Source: Botryosphaeria dothidea (lineage: Eukaryota; Ascomycota; Dothideomycetes; Botryosphaeriales; Botryosphaeriaceae). From it: 64,000 bases of DNA. This document shows positions 10,693 through 21,908 of the stretch, one piece after another (position 1 is the stretch's first letter; each line of letters opens with the position of its first letter). Under the pieces are notes generated by a model. It worked only from the letters and a program-made list of their open reading frames with translations. It did not search any database and was not told the DNA's origin. Both the position numbers and the translations under genes were made by a program. Location: assembly GCA_011503125.2 (NCBI GenBank), contig WWBZ02000007.1, positions 1,364,001 through 1,428,000 of the forward strand. The letters are read 5' to 3'.

Positions 10693-12576
10693 TTAAACCC
10701 ACCACCAACGCTTATGAGACTGCTTCGTCCCGATAGAGGCTGCAGTGCATTCCAGCTGCACAATTACTGCCGAAGCATCCGGCACCAGAACGTTCACGAT
10801 CCCATCTTCCTCAATCCCCAAGCTCTCATCCCTCGTTGTATTTCCCTGAGCTACCGGTTTTCCCTCGTCCAGCTCCACATTGTACGAGATGCCATTGAAC
10901 GTCACGCCACTCAACACATCACTTCCGTTCGCCATCAACCGCTGTACCGTCACCGCGTTAGCCTCACCTCCACACCCAGTCGGCACGCCAAACGAATACA
11001 CTCGGCCCGGCCTGACAGCGCCCTCGGCCGCCGTGCTATAGTTGTACGTCTGCATATTAATCAGCACGACGCGCTTCAACACGCCATCCGCATACGTCGC
11101 ATACGCGGCGTTCGTCTCGCCGTCCATCGGCAGGTTCGCGACGCGCACCACGCCCTCGACCAGATTCCCGAGCGCCGACGCGACGGCGACGTCGCCGTAG
11201 TAGCTCGGCTTGGTCTGGCGCGGCGCGCGGTCCGTGTCGCGCGGCTGCCACGAGGCGTAGCGGAAGTTGAGCCCCTGCTGTATGTGCACGCGCGCGACGC
11301 CGTTGGCCGCGCACCACAGCGCCCAGTCGAGCGTCCACAGCGCGCCGCCGAAGACGTTGGACACGTCGGGCTGGCCGGCGTTGAAGAGCGAGTTGGCCTC
11401 GGTGATGGCGTACTGCAGGCTGTAGTCGCGGCGGAGGATGGAGGAGACGTTGACGCTGTCGGCGGCGCGCCAGACGATGTTGCTGTGGTTGAGCAGCGTG
11501 CCCTGCAGCGTGACGCCGGGCAGGCCGTAGCCGGACATGTAGCTGCGGTCGTTGCGTCAGTTCTTCGATCTCCGTTTTCTCTCAATCCTCTGAGGTGTGG
11601 CGTACAAGTGCCCCGAAGCCTGCGCAATGACGCCGTCCGCATCGATGCCTTCCTGCCACGGCCTGATCGTGTCGAGCCCGTTCGTCGGATCCCCGTAACT
11701 CGGCGCCCAGAGCTTGAACTTCTCCTCCGTCACGAGCTCTGGACAGAAGTCACCCATGCGCTCGCGCACCCGCCGGCTCGCGTTCAGCCACTCGCGCGTG
11801 TAGTCCCCCTCGTCCCAGTCGGCCGGCCGCACGGCGTAGGCGCCGCGGTTGTACACGTCGACCTCGTTGCCGATCTCCCAGTAGAGCAGCCGGTCGTTGC
11901 TGAGCGCGCGGCACGCCGGCTCGACGGGGCCGAGCAGGTCGAGGTCGCTGTACGTGCCGTTGGAGCGCGCGAGGTTGAAGCCGTGCACGTAGCGGCAGCC
12001 CGGCCACGTGCCGTAGGATTCGAAGAAGGAAGGGCCGACGATCACGTTGGTCGGGTAGTTGGGTTGGCGGTTGGGGTCGATGATGCCGATGAGGGCGACG
12101 GGGAGGGAGGGGTCGTAGACGGCGTAGTCTCTGTGGTGGGATTTGTTAGTTTGGTGGTGTTCTCTTTCCAATTCTTTTTTTTTTTGAGATTTGAGGTTGA
12201 GTTGCTTCCAACGGGTTGGTGTGAGATGGTGAGCTTAATTAAACGCGAAGTAAGCATACTGTGTGTTCCCGCCAACGCGGATGTACGGCTTCGTGCCCGT
12301 GATATTGCCGATGTTGTTCAATAGGTTGTTCGAGAACAGGTTTGGGCCGGAGGTGCTGTTTCCTGCAAAGTCGGGGAAGCTCGAGAATTCGAATGCGTAT
12401 GAAATGAAAGCTTCAGGCAGAACTGGGCCAGCGCTATCCCCGGGAGTTGGGTCCAAGGTGATTGCTGTTGCGACTCTGCCTTCGGGTTCGTCGTATTTAG
12501 CAAAAGCAACGTTGGAGAGGTAAGCTGCTACAATAGCCACCCTTTTAAGGACTTTGAATGCGGGGCCCACTTCCAT
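10693..12576 (-). CDS. Glycoside hydrolase family 79 (beta-glucuronidase-like), secreted
   Basis: Three exons (12576-12260, 12130-11606, 11542-10693) give 563 residues. I place the start at 12576 because it begins a signal-peptide-like stretch (RVAIVAAYLSNVAFA before KYD). An upstream in-frame ATG at 12645 would add 23 residues. The catalytic barrel shows RVGGNTQDYAVYD across the first splice, acid/base glutamate in YWEIGNEVDVY near 194, and nucleophile glutamate in YAITEANSLF near 328. A C-terminal beta-sandwich follows (RVVLINMQTYN). GH79 enzymes release glucuronic or 4-O-methylglucuronic acid from glycans, probably extracellularly here. The exact substrate is unknown. Confidence 0.88.
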
Positions 12577-13153
12577 GCTGACAGTTGGCCAGGCCCAGAG
12601 TGATATTGTGGAGGGAAGCAGCAGGTAGTGGCTGGCGAGGAGCAATTGGTAGCTTCGCGATGCCTCTCAATAGCACCTCCTTTCCTCAAATATTTTCATA
12701 GCGGCTGTACTTCCGCAGTCTCCGCACCTAGAGCGCCTTAAATTGTTGTTTCATGACGGGGGCAAGGCGGGAAGTGTGACTCTAAATTTTAACGCTGCGG
12801 GGGTCAGCATGCCGATCTCTCACGTCAGCCGCAGCGGTGATGCACATGGACCAATGCGGTCAGGGGACCCCTCACTTCCAATTTTCTTGACGTCGAAACG
12901 CCAATTCTTATTTTCCCATCTGTGCTGGATGGGAGATTAAAATACCCAAACCGGATCCAAATGAGTAACAGACACCGACAACCGAGAAATGGAAAACATG
13001 TTCCGCCGATTCTATTCACTTTACCCAGTCTTTGTACTGAGCCAGATTGGTTATAAAGATCCGCATCAGTTGTCTAGTTGTATCTACCAAATCGACTTTA
13101 TAAAGATACCGAGCAGCATCCATCAGCATCTGGCACCCTAATGTCTCTGCTCT
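12577..13153. other. Intergenic, upstream of the GH79 gene and downstream of the NRPS-like gene
   Basis: About 580 bp. It holds the GH79 promoter on the minus strand and the 3' flank of the reductase gene. No further feature is recognised. Confidence 0.5.
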
Positions 13154-16100
13154 CTAATCCATCTTAGCGTCGCGCAACCAGAACCAAATTTTCTTAAAGT
13201 ACCCCTCGTCCACTGCCCTGACTTTGTCAAGCACTGGCGCAACCTTCTTTGTCTCGTCCATGGCAAATACCCGCCGTTCGTCTGAAGACGGATCAGTCTC
13301 TTGACTTTCTGTTGGATTCAAAGGAGACTCTCCGTATGCGTTCTTCCAATGTCCGAGAAGCTTCATGGCTGGATGATTTTTGCTCTCCTCTTGGTCCTTA
13401 GACTTCTCCAAACGTGCAAGCCATTCTTGGGGATCCACAATTTCAAAGTCTTCCATCTTCTTCAACCAGGAAAGCAGCCTCATCCAGTCAGGCTCCAGAT
13501 TTTCATTTAAGACGTGGTAAACTTGCGTCCAGTTCTCCCCAGATACATTCACCCTTTCTTCAAAGCTCGTGCTTGACAAAGCTTGGACAAATGCTTTGGC
13601 TGCAACATCCACAGGCAACCAATTGAGCGGTTCATCTTTCAGTGCGGGCAAGCATCCCGTCAATCGCGCCGTACTCAGCATCATTGGCCACGCCTCTTGA
13701 GTGTTCCAGATACCGTTGTGAGTGTCACCACTCAGCTGCCCAACACGAAAGACTGCGGTGCAGGAACGCATGCGTGTGTTGTTGTGCGCATTATGACAGA
13801 TGCGCTCAGCAACCCACTTTGAGCGCGAGTAACCCAAAGGAGAAGCCGATTTCGGGGATTCCATGATCTGCTCTGGGATGACCTTCTCTGGCGCGTTGAT
13901 TGCGCTTGCAACGGAAGAACAGTATGCAAATCTCGGTGGTACAGGCCGTGGTGATCGCAAAGCCAGACTGATGAGATTGTGTACACCTATCACGGCTGTT
14001 AGCTATGCCCAAGTCCTGCATTTAGGCAAACTTACCGGCGATATTGTCCTTTTCGAAGCTGCGCAGTCGCATTCGGAAGTTGACTGACCAGGCAATGTGC
14101 ATGATGATGGTAGCTTCCGCCGCAATTGTCTCATACATCTGCGTGGATAATCCAAGATCAAGCTCGCCGAGTTGAGACTGTAAGATGATGACTTTTGAAT
14201 TGCCGGGATGAGAAGAAGTCAACGGAGAGAAGCCCTTCTGAGTAAGGGCCTTGTTGACTCTCTCCTTGGCAGCATGTTCATCCGCACCGCGGACTAAGCA
14301 GTATATTTTGGACGCAGTGTCTGAGCTACGGTATAGGCCTAGTATATGTGCTCCTAAGGCTCCCGTAGCTCCAGTAAGTACCTGTATCTGGTAAGTGGTT
14401 TGCTTCTTCTGAAATTAGGAATCTTGCTTACAACTACATCAGCACCTCCTCCTATGTCATTGGTTCCATTTCCTGTTTGGGTTCCTGTTCGGACCTCTTC
14501 AAAGTTGCTATACCTTTCCACAAGCTTGATCATGAGATCATGCTCATTTTCTTCATCCGCATAAGATTCTCCGTGGCGCATCTTGGTCATGAAATCATTC
14601 AGCCTGAACCATTGATGTTAGTTCAAGACGGAAATGGCAACCCAGGAGCTGATCGGACCTACCTTCTTACGGTGCCACAATCTTCTACGATGCTCAGCGG
14701 TAGTTCGGGCGAAGTCTTCGGAAGTAGCTGTCTCCCACATCAGCCCTTATGTTGCTGCATATATTGCTCAACAACATACCTGTCTTAATCCATATCTTAT
14801 TTGCATGCAAGCAACAGAATCTACACCGAAAGCAAACAGATCACCCTCTTCAGTCAGAGAGTTTGATGTCAGAACGACGCTCTCAACCAAGTCAGTGATA
14901 AAACGGAGAACCTCATCGTCCGGGACCTTTGAGCCGTCTCCCACGCTGAGATTCGAGTAAGCTCGCTCAATCAGATCCGTATACTTCTCCTCCGCTCTCC
15001 CTCTCATAATAGTTCCTTTGCTGCTCTTCTCCAACGCCGAAGGGTCATGAGGCATCGGAACCAGCATATTTCGTGGAATCCGCGCATGGCCTTGACTTTC
15101 TTCGTTCAGCTTCTCAATCGCCGGCCTCACTGCATCGACCAGCTCATCGTCCGAGGCAGACGCGAACTCTTCAGCTCTAAAGAGCAGCGCGCCCGGAAAT
15201 GGCCTCCCATTCCCGAATATCAACACGTCATCCAAGAACGGGCTCGCCGCAATCGCCGCCTCCAGGGGCGCCGGGTCGAACTTCTTCCCCGTAACGAGCG
15301 TGAGCTGCGAATCAGCCCGCGAATGGTACCTCCACGCGTGCTCGATCTCCGGATGCGGCGCCATCAGATCCGCCGTCGCGAACGCCCCATCCTCCCGATT
15401 CGTCTTCGCCTGCGAAATAGTCAGCCGTACACACACCCCGCAAAAAACGCCATCCATCCCAGCACCCACCATGTGCGGCCACCCCGGCAAGACCACCAGC
15501 TCCGCAACCCCCTCGTCCCCCCTCTCCTCGAACGACAGAAACTCGGCGCCCCGCGCCGCGCGCAAGAACTGCCACCCGCCGTCCCCGTCGTAGTCCCGGT
15601 GCGACGACAGCAGGAACCCGCACTCGGCGCTGCCATACCGCGCCACCAGCCGCACGCCGGCGCGCACCAGCCGGTCGCCCACCGCGGCCGGCAGCGCCGC
15701 GCCGCCGACGCCGACGAGCCGCATGGCGCGGAGGTGCTTCAGGCCTGCGCGGTCGGCCGCGAGCATCTGCAAGACGTACGGCACGGACGAGAAGTAGGCG
15801 ACGCGCAGGGCCGGGGCGTCGTCCGACGCGGCTTGCTGCAGGCAGGCGGCCACGTTGGCCGCGGTGATGGGCAGCGCGTGGCCGGGGAAGAGCCAGATGG
15901 CGGCGTCGCTGGCCCAGGCGCGGAAGAGGTCGGCGATGCCGCCGTGGTAGAGGGGTGTGGTGGTGAAGGTGGCGGTGGCGGCGGCGGGGAGGTGCGGGAG
16001 GACGCGGACGGCGGCGCGGTGGGATTGCGGGATGGGCTTGGGGAGGCCGGAGGAGGTGCCGGAGGTGTGGTGGAGGTAGGCGGTGTCGGTTTGGCTGAGG

Positions 16101-16705
16101 TCGTGTTGCGGGAGGTTCGGTTCGGAGGAGTCCTGGTGTTCGGATATGTGCTGGAGGATGTCGGGTGGGAGGAAGGTCGACAGTTGGAACACTGAGAGGT
16201 CCGGCTTCTGGGAAGCGTTGGTGGCGGTGCGTTTTGGGTTGGTCTCCGTGCTCTTTAGCCGCTGGCTAAGATCCGGGTAGTCGGATAACAGTGTGGATAC
16301 TTGGCACTGGTTGCACAGATGGGCAATTGCTGCTGGTTGGCTCTGGGGAGCTATCAGCAGGACAGAGTGTCCAAGTCTCATCAAGCCGAGCCACACGAAA
16401 AGGAATGTTGGTGAACTGGGGCACACCAGGGCCACTGTCTGTCTCTGTTGAAGTCTTTCCCCGAATTTCCTTGCAAGGAGATGGGCTACAATGAGGGAGC
16501 CATTCCGCACTAATGAAAAGTCCAATACTCGGTGTTTCCATGGCAGCTTTCGATCCTCTGAGGGGGAAAAGAATCCAACGGCAGGGTTTTTGCCAACTGT
16601 TTGTGCCTGGTGGTCAATGAACTCGTTGATGTTGTTGAACTTGGGCTCCTCTGTCCTCAAATTAGCGGCCTGGCCGAGGGTGCAGACGAAGTAATTCGTA
16701 TCCAT
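13154..16705 (-). CDS. NRPS-like carboxylate reductase (adenylation-thiolation-reductase)
   Basis: Five exons (16705-14780, 14727-14663, 14603-14432, 14381-14036, 13986-13154) give 1113 residues. The adenylation domain includes HHTSGTSSGLPKPIPQSHR near 215 and YGSAECGFL. The thiolation domain has the phosphopantetheine serine in FGVDSVACMQ near 630. The reductase domain begins VLTGATGALG at 722-731 (NADPH loop), with YSRSKW near 889 carrying the catalytic Tyr and Lys. No condensation domain is present. Such A-T-R enzymes activate one carboxylic acid and reduce it to an aldehyde or alcohol, like Lys2 or fungal aryl-acid reductases. The substrate cannot be read from sequence. Neighbouring P450 and acyl-CoA ligase genes make a biosynthetic role plausible. 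Confidence 0.9.
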
Positions 16706-17815
16706 GAATGCGTTGAGTGGAAAAGAGAAAGGCGGAACACAGGAGCTGAGAAGCCGGAAAGTGTCGAGGATAGAAGGAGTGAAAGAACGATGTGTCTTTA
16801 ACTGGAATGCACTGAGTGCTTTCAGTGACGAGGGGTCTCATGCGGCTGAGAAGAGTGATGATATCATTCATGTGTGTCACACCAGCCACTCCCTGAGCCA
16901 CACCAGCGCCAACAGCCACAACATCTCACAAGGGCTCCGGTAGCGGGTAAGTGGACCAGTCAAGGAGATATGCACTAATGGAAACTGTACATCTCCAGTG
17001 AGACGACTTTCTGCTGGATGCCACGTTCTTGCACTTCAACCACGGCGCCGCCAACCAAGTTCATCTAAAAGTTCATCTCTCACTCATCAACTCCGGCCAA
17101 TCCGCAGCACAGCTCGTTCTTTGATGTTCGACTCACCATCGGGAATCAAAGTTTCCGAAAGGGCCGCGAACTCTGCAGCAGTCAGCCGGGGAATGTCGAG
17201 GCACTGCTCAGCCTCACTGGCGCAAAAGTCTCCGCACCGTCAAGGCGATCACGCGGAGGGCGGGCTTGATGAAGGATGTGCTGGCTGGCACTGCCTCGTT
17301 GCCTTGCCAGTGATTGCGGAGGTCTTGGCATGGAGCGCGATTTAATGGCTCGCAGTTCACCCCTCGCTATCAAACCCCTCACCGCGTCATCTGTGCTCCG
17401 TATGAAGACAGCGAGACCAGCCAGGTCTTTTTGCAGCCTCCCCGCCGTGGCTCCCACCAAGCCCTGATAAGCTTCTCCTCCATGGCGCACCATCCCACCC
17501 ATTCTTTCCTAAAAGGGCAATTGGCATTCAGGGATCCGCCTACCGCGCGCCAGGTTCGCGCCATGTCAAACGCCTGTCGCTTTCTGCACGTCTATCCCCG
17601 CCAACCGCTTGTCCGGTGAGGCAATTAACGCAAGAACCACGCGACCGCTTGCTTCGAGTGTATAGCGGCTTTCACGCCGGAGAGTCTTCGTGAAATTGAA
17701 TGCTATTGGACCTATCCGCTTCCAATGTTGCGACTTGAATCGTCATAACTTCTCGCAACCCGCGTCTGCGAATGTTCGAATCCTCAACGCAGTGTTGCTA
17801 TAATACCACATCACC
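16706..17815. other. Intergenic region between divergent NRPS-like and single-pass membrane protein genes
   Basis: About 1.1 kb. The open frames present lack domains, codon structure or splice logic. I read it as promoter and leader sequence for the two divergent genes. Confidence 0.5.
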
Positions 17816-18685
17816 ATGCGCAACGCCTCGGAAATAGAATCCGTCATCACCAGCCCGCTCCCGGTACATTCTCGACACAGATACCCGGCCTTCCCAGGAG
17901 AACACGTTGTACTGCATCCCCGCACCTCCACCGCCGACACCAAGCTCTCGCACGCCTCCACAACACGCACCGAGCATTCCCACGCTTCCGGTGGCAGTAG
18001 CAGCAAGCTTTCGCACGCTCGCACCTCCAAGACCGCCAGCACTTCACGGCCTCGCACATCCAGCACAAGCGTTCCCCTCCAACGGCCATATTCCTGCATC
18101 TCCACGCCGCCGACGACCCACTCGCCCAGCCCCTACTCCTCCCGCTCCAATACCCCCGACAAAGACAAAACCCCAACCTACAAACTCTCCGAGAACACCC
18201 CCGCCTGCACGCCTTCCTCCTCCTCCAAAGCCCCACCACCCCCGCCCCTCCGCACCCCTTCCGACATCCACACCCACCTCTCCCAAAACCACATCGCCAC
18301 GCCCGTCGACCCCAGCACCCTCGCCCACCTCCCGCCGTACCGCTACGCCCTCCGCATCGAGATCCTCAAGGCCCGGCAGAAGCGCCGCGACAGCCTGTGG
18401 ACGCCGTACGGCGACGCGGCGACGACCACGACTCCTCCGCCCGGAACGCCCGAGAGCTACGGCAACAAGTACCTGGCGGCGCTGCAGCAGAGAAACGCGC
18501 CGGAGGAGGGGATGGCGGGGAGGAGAGGGGGGTTGGTGTGGAATGAGTCGGTGGGGGTGTGGCGGCCGTGGGTGGGGCGGAGTTGTTTTTCACGGGTGAT
18601 GGTGCTGTTTGGGGTGCTTTGCGTCGTGGTCGTCGTGTTGGCGGTGGTGGTGACGCAGGTGGTGGAGAAGAGGGGTGGGGGGTGA
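17816..18685 (+). CDS. Hypothetical Ser/Thr/Pro-rich single-pass membrane protein
   Basis: An uninterrupted frame of 289 codons that I do not recognise as a family. The N-terminal 200 residues are low-complexity, rich in Ser, Thr and Pro, with KLSHA repeated (near 44 and 62). A charged helix-prone stretch (YALRIEILKARQKRRDSL) lies around 180-200. One hydrophobic segment (VLFGVLCVVVVVLAVVVTQVV) near 262-283 is followed by a short basic tail. That suggests a C-terminally anchored membrane protein. No signal peptide is visible. Confidence 0.6.
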   Translation: MRNASEIESVITSPLPVHSRHRYPAFPGEHVVLHPRTSTADTKLSHASTTRTEHSHASGGSSSKLSHARTSKTASTSRPRTSSTSVPLQRPYSCISTPPTTHSPSPYSSRSNTPDKDKTPTYKLSENTPACTPSSSSKAPPPPPLRTPSDIHTHLSQNHIATPVDPSTLAHLPPYRYALRIEILKARQKRRDSLWTPYGDAATTTTPPPGTPESYGNKYLAALQQRNAPEEGMAGRRGGLVWNESVGVWRPWVGRSCFSRVMVLFGVLCVVVVVLAVVVTQVVEKRGGG

Positions 18686-18985
18686 AAAGAGAAGATGACG
18701 GAAGGAGCAGGGTCGGGGGAGGTTGTTGTATCTGGTGTTTCTGAGGTGTAGATTTGGATCATTAGTAAGTTCTGTAAAGAGTCTTTCCTGTTGCATAGCG
18801 TGGTCTCTTCAGAACTCTTTCTGGTTTTCCATAAGGCTTATTATTCCCTTCCTTATGTGTCGCGGTGACGGATATAGCTTACGTCTTCCACCATATATCC
18901 TATGACCTGCCTATTACTTACGGAACCTAAATCTTCTTCTGTATTGGCGCAGTCACCTTTTCCTGCCTGGTCACACAACCAACCC

Positions 18986-21095
18986 TCAAGCACTGATAGG
19001 CGTCATATAAGCCTTCACGTGCTCACCCTGGAAAGCAGGCAAGAACGTATCGCGGAACTTGAGCTCGCTGGGACTTCGGTTCAACATCAGCCGTCATTCT
19101 ATATAGACGAGGAAGACAATGGGCAATAGTGGCTCGCTTACCTTGATTCCGCCAACCTCATATCGAACTTCCGGTAAACGTGCGCGAAGCAGAGTCGGAG
19201 CTCAGCCCAGGCGAGGCTGGATCCGTCAGCACTACACTCCAACTCGTCAATGGGTGGAGCTTAGGAGATGATACTTACTTGATACCCAAGCACATCCGTG
19301 GACCCCGCGAGAAAGCCACGAGCCAGTTGTCAAGATCCGGATTCTCGAGCCAGCGCTCCGGGCGGAAAGAATAGGGTTCAGGGAAGATGTCGGGGTTGAA
19401 GTGCACGAAGACGCTGGCACACGAGACGACGGTCTGCACGAACGAAGCGTCAGAAAAAACCCATAGACAGATCCCACACGGCAACTGCAAAAAAGAGCAC
19501 TTACGCCACCCGGCACGCTCGTCCCCGCGACCACCGCGCCCTCCTTCGGCACGACCCTCAGCAACCCGGCCACAACCCCCGACGACATCCGCAACGCCTC
19601 CTTGATCACCGCATCCAGGTACGGCAGCTCCGCCAGCTCCTTCGCGCCCGGCCCCTTCTCGCCATCGACCGCCGGCCACGCATCCCCCAACTCCCGCTTC
19701 AGCCGCGCGCACGCCCGCGGCTGCCGCAGCAGGTGGAAGCTCCCCACCATCAGCGCGTTCCCCACCGTGTCCGCGCCGCCGAACATCAGCGCCTGCGCCT
19801 CCTCGTACAGGCTGCCCTCGCTCGGCGCTTCTCCTCCTCCGCCGCCGCCGCCGCCGGCCCTGTGCGCGCCCGGGTCCATCAGCCGGTGGTAGATGGTCAT
19901 GTCGTGCGGCAGGCCCTCCAACCCCCTCTGCGGGTCTTTGAGGAGGCCGCGGATCTGCGCGCGCAGTAGCGTCTGCAGGCCGATCATGCCCTTGGTCGCG
20001 GGGGACAGGACGACGGCGAGGGCAGGGGGGCAGGCGGTGATCATGGTCTTGTAGAGGGCCGAGTGCTTGAAGCGGACGAAGACGGTGGTGCTGGCGTCCA
20101 TGGCCAGCAGGATCGGGGCGGCGAAGTCGGGCGTCTGGGTGGCGGCGATGGAGGTGCCGAAGCAGAGGTAGGTGATGACGTCCATGGTCATGCAGCGGAA
20201 GGCGTAGTTGAGGTCTGCGGGCGCGGACGGCGGGCGGGCGGCGAAGGCGGCGCAGAGGGCGCGCACCTTGGCGAGGACGATGGGCTCGCACTTGGCGATG
20301 GCGGCGGGCGAGAAGGACTTGCTGAGGACGTCCTTGCGGGCTTTGGCTTCGTGGTAGGTGAGGAAGCCGAAGGAGGAGCGGTCCTCGCCGAAGCTGTGGT
20401 AGAGGTTGCGCTCCTTGTCCCAGCGGTTCTTGGCGTTGTAGATGTCGTGGTAGGCTTGCGGGTCGGAGAAGTGCAGCTGAGGATGCTCGTCAGCGTTGGC
20501 TCTTCCGGATTAGGAAATTGGTTGAGTGTTGCACTGCTTTGCCAAGGAAGCTGAACTTGAAAGACTAGCCGCATTTACGGTAGGTGTGAAAGGAACGCAT
20601 GAAGACCATGCTGCAACGAGTGCTTCAATGTCTGATTCATGATGGTTTGACTTGATGGGATACTGTGCCCTCCCCCGCCAAGCTCTTGCTCGTGTTGGTA
20701 AATCTGTACTGAATCTCGCTCTTGGGACAAGCTTTTACCCGAGTAATCGAGTCCTTCTGAGGGGTATCCCAAATAGCCGCGAAGTGATTTGGTGCAAGCA
20801 GACCTACCTCGTTCGGCCCAACACGCACGACTTTGCCATGCCGGGCGTGAAGCACTCCCAGCTCGTGGCAGAAGGACTTCTCCAGAACACATTCTACCCA
20901 GGCCTTCCAGTACCCAGTCACAGCTGCTGCGCGCGGTCCCGGGAATCGCGACAGCGGATGGAAGTAGAGGTTGTAAATGGCGGTATAGGCGCACCAAGTA
21001 GCGCCGGCAAGGGCGACAAGGACCAACAAAGGCGGCCATGCCGGTCTGTCTCCAGCTATGCCATCCGGGATTTCAGGCGGGCAGTCGGGACTCAT
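18986..21095 (-). CDS. Cytochrome P450 monooxygenase
   Basis: Five exons (21095-20808, 20476-19505, 19433-19279, 19216-19142, 19073-18986) give 525 residues. An N-terminal membrane anchor (LLVLVALAGATWCAYTAIY) is followed by the proline hinge HPLSRFPGPR. VRVGPNE joins LHFSDPQAYHD across intron 1. I-helix FGGADTVGNAL, K-helix IKEALRMS, PERW motif FRPERW and haem loop FSRGPRMCLG (Cys near 468) are all present. This is an ER-anchored fungal class II P450. Intron 1 is 331 bp, unusually long, and shows no MITE. The substrate is unknown; the gene lies between the NRPS-like reductase and the acyl-CoA ligase. Confidence 0.93.
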
Positions 21096-21569
21096 GGTGT
21101 TGGTGTTGGTGGTTTCGAATTGGCCCGGTCGTTTGGACTGACACGAGTCTTGCGGCTACGCTGGATGTTGGGGGAGGAGCAGCAACCTTGCTGAAGAATA
21201 GCCGGGGTGTGAGTGGTCATCGGCGAAAAGAAGGTGCGTCAAGGTGGGGTTTGCACGTGGATGGGAATTAGGTCGGCGGACTAGCCTGATACAGTAATCG
21301 AGACGGGATCCGTGGGTGGGGAAGGTGTGGCGCGGCGGCAAATCGAAAAGCTTTCCATGGCATTAGCGCGAATGAGAAATCTAGAATTTGCTTTTTCTAG
21401 AAAATGGTGTGTGACTACTGCATCCATGCCTCCTGTGTTTCAGGAGACACGTTGGAAAGCCTTGACAGTGTGATAGTGCTGCTTACGCCCACCTATCGAC
21501 TGTGGACTGCGCAGCATATGCATCTTTGGAGGCAGCGTTGTACATAGAAAGTGTAAAATGGCACTATCA
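21096..21569. other. Intergenic, upstream of the P450
   Basis: About 470 bp between the P450 start and MITE copy E. No gene is visible. It is the presumed P450 promoter on the minus strand. Confidence 0.45.
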
Positions 21570-21757
21570 TACAGAGGGGTGCTGCAGTCGACGGTTAGCG
21601 GCGACTGCCTTGTTCATAGGGAGTAGAAGCATTCGTCCGGATGCGGGTGTATTGCATTTTTAGGAACAACCCCATCCGGACGAATGATTCTACTCCTCAT
21701 GGCAGTGTTGATTAGATCTTTTTCTGATCAGTTGGGAACATGGAGTACCCCTCTGTA
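21570..21757. mobile_element. MITE-like element, copy E (best-preserved ends)
   Basis: 188 bp from TACAGAGGGGTGCTGCAG to CCCCTCTGTA, so the outer ten bases are perfect inverted repeats with TA at both ends. The inner arms GAAGCATTCGTCCGGATG and CATCCGGACGAATGATTC flank a loop of about 30 bp. There is no open frame. This copy best defines the family ends. Confidence 0.88.
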
Positions 21758-21908
21758 AATGCATGCTGAAAAATTATAAATGCTCTCTACGTAGATCTAT
21801 GGTGCTGATCTGTCTCGCTGGGGTATATTCCACCGCTATACTGAAAAATCAAAAATCGACGCGTGCGGGTATAGCTAAAGCAGATTCCAAAGTTTTTTTT
21901 TTTTTCAA

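Noticed and set aside
10660..12324. 554-codon plus-strand open frame
   Set aside because: It is antisense to the GH79 exons and rich in Arg, Val and Ala, as expected from the complement of GC-rich coding DNA; no domain.
15047..16195. 382-codon plus-strand open frame
   Set aside because: Antisense to the adenylation domain of the NRPS-like gene, with low-complexity Gly/Val/Arg content.
17765..17790. GTTCGAATCC, resembling a tRNA T-loop
   Set aside because: The flanking bases do not form a T-stem or an acceptor stem, and no anticodon arm lies at the right distance.
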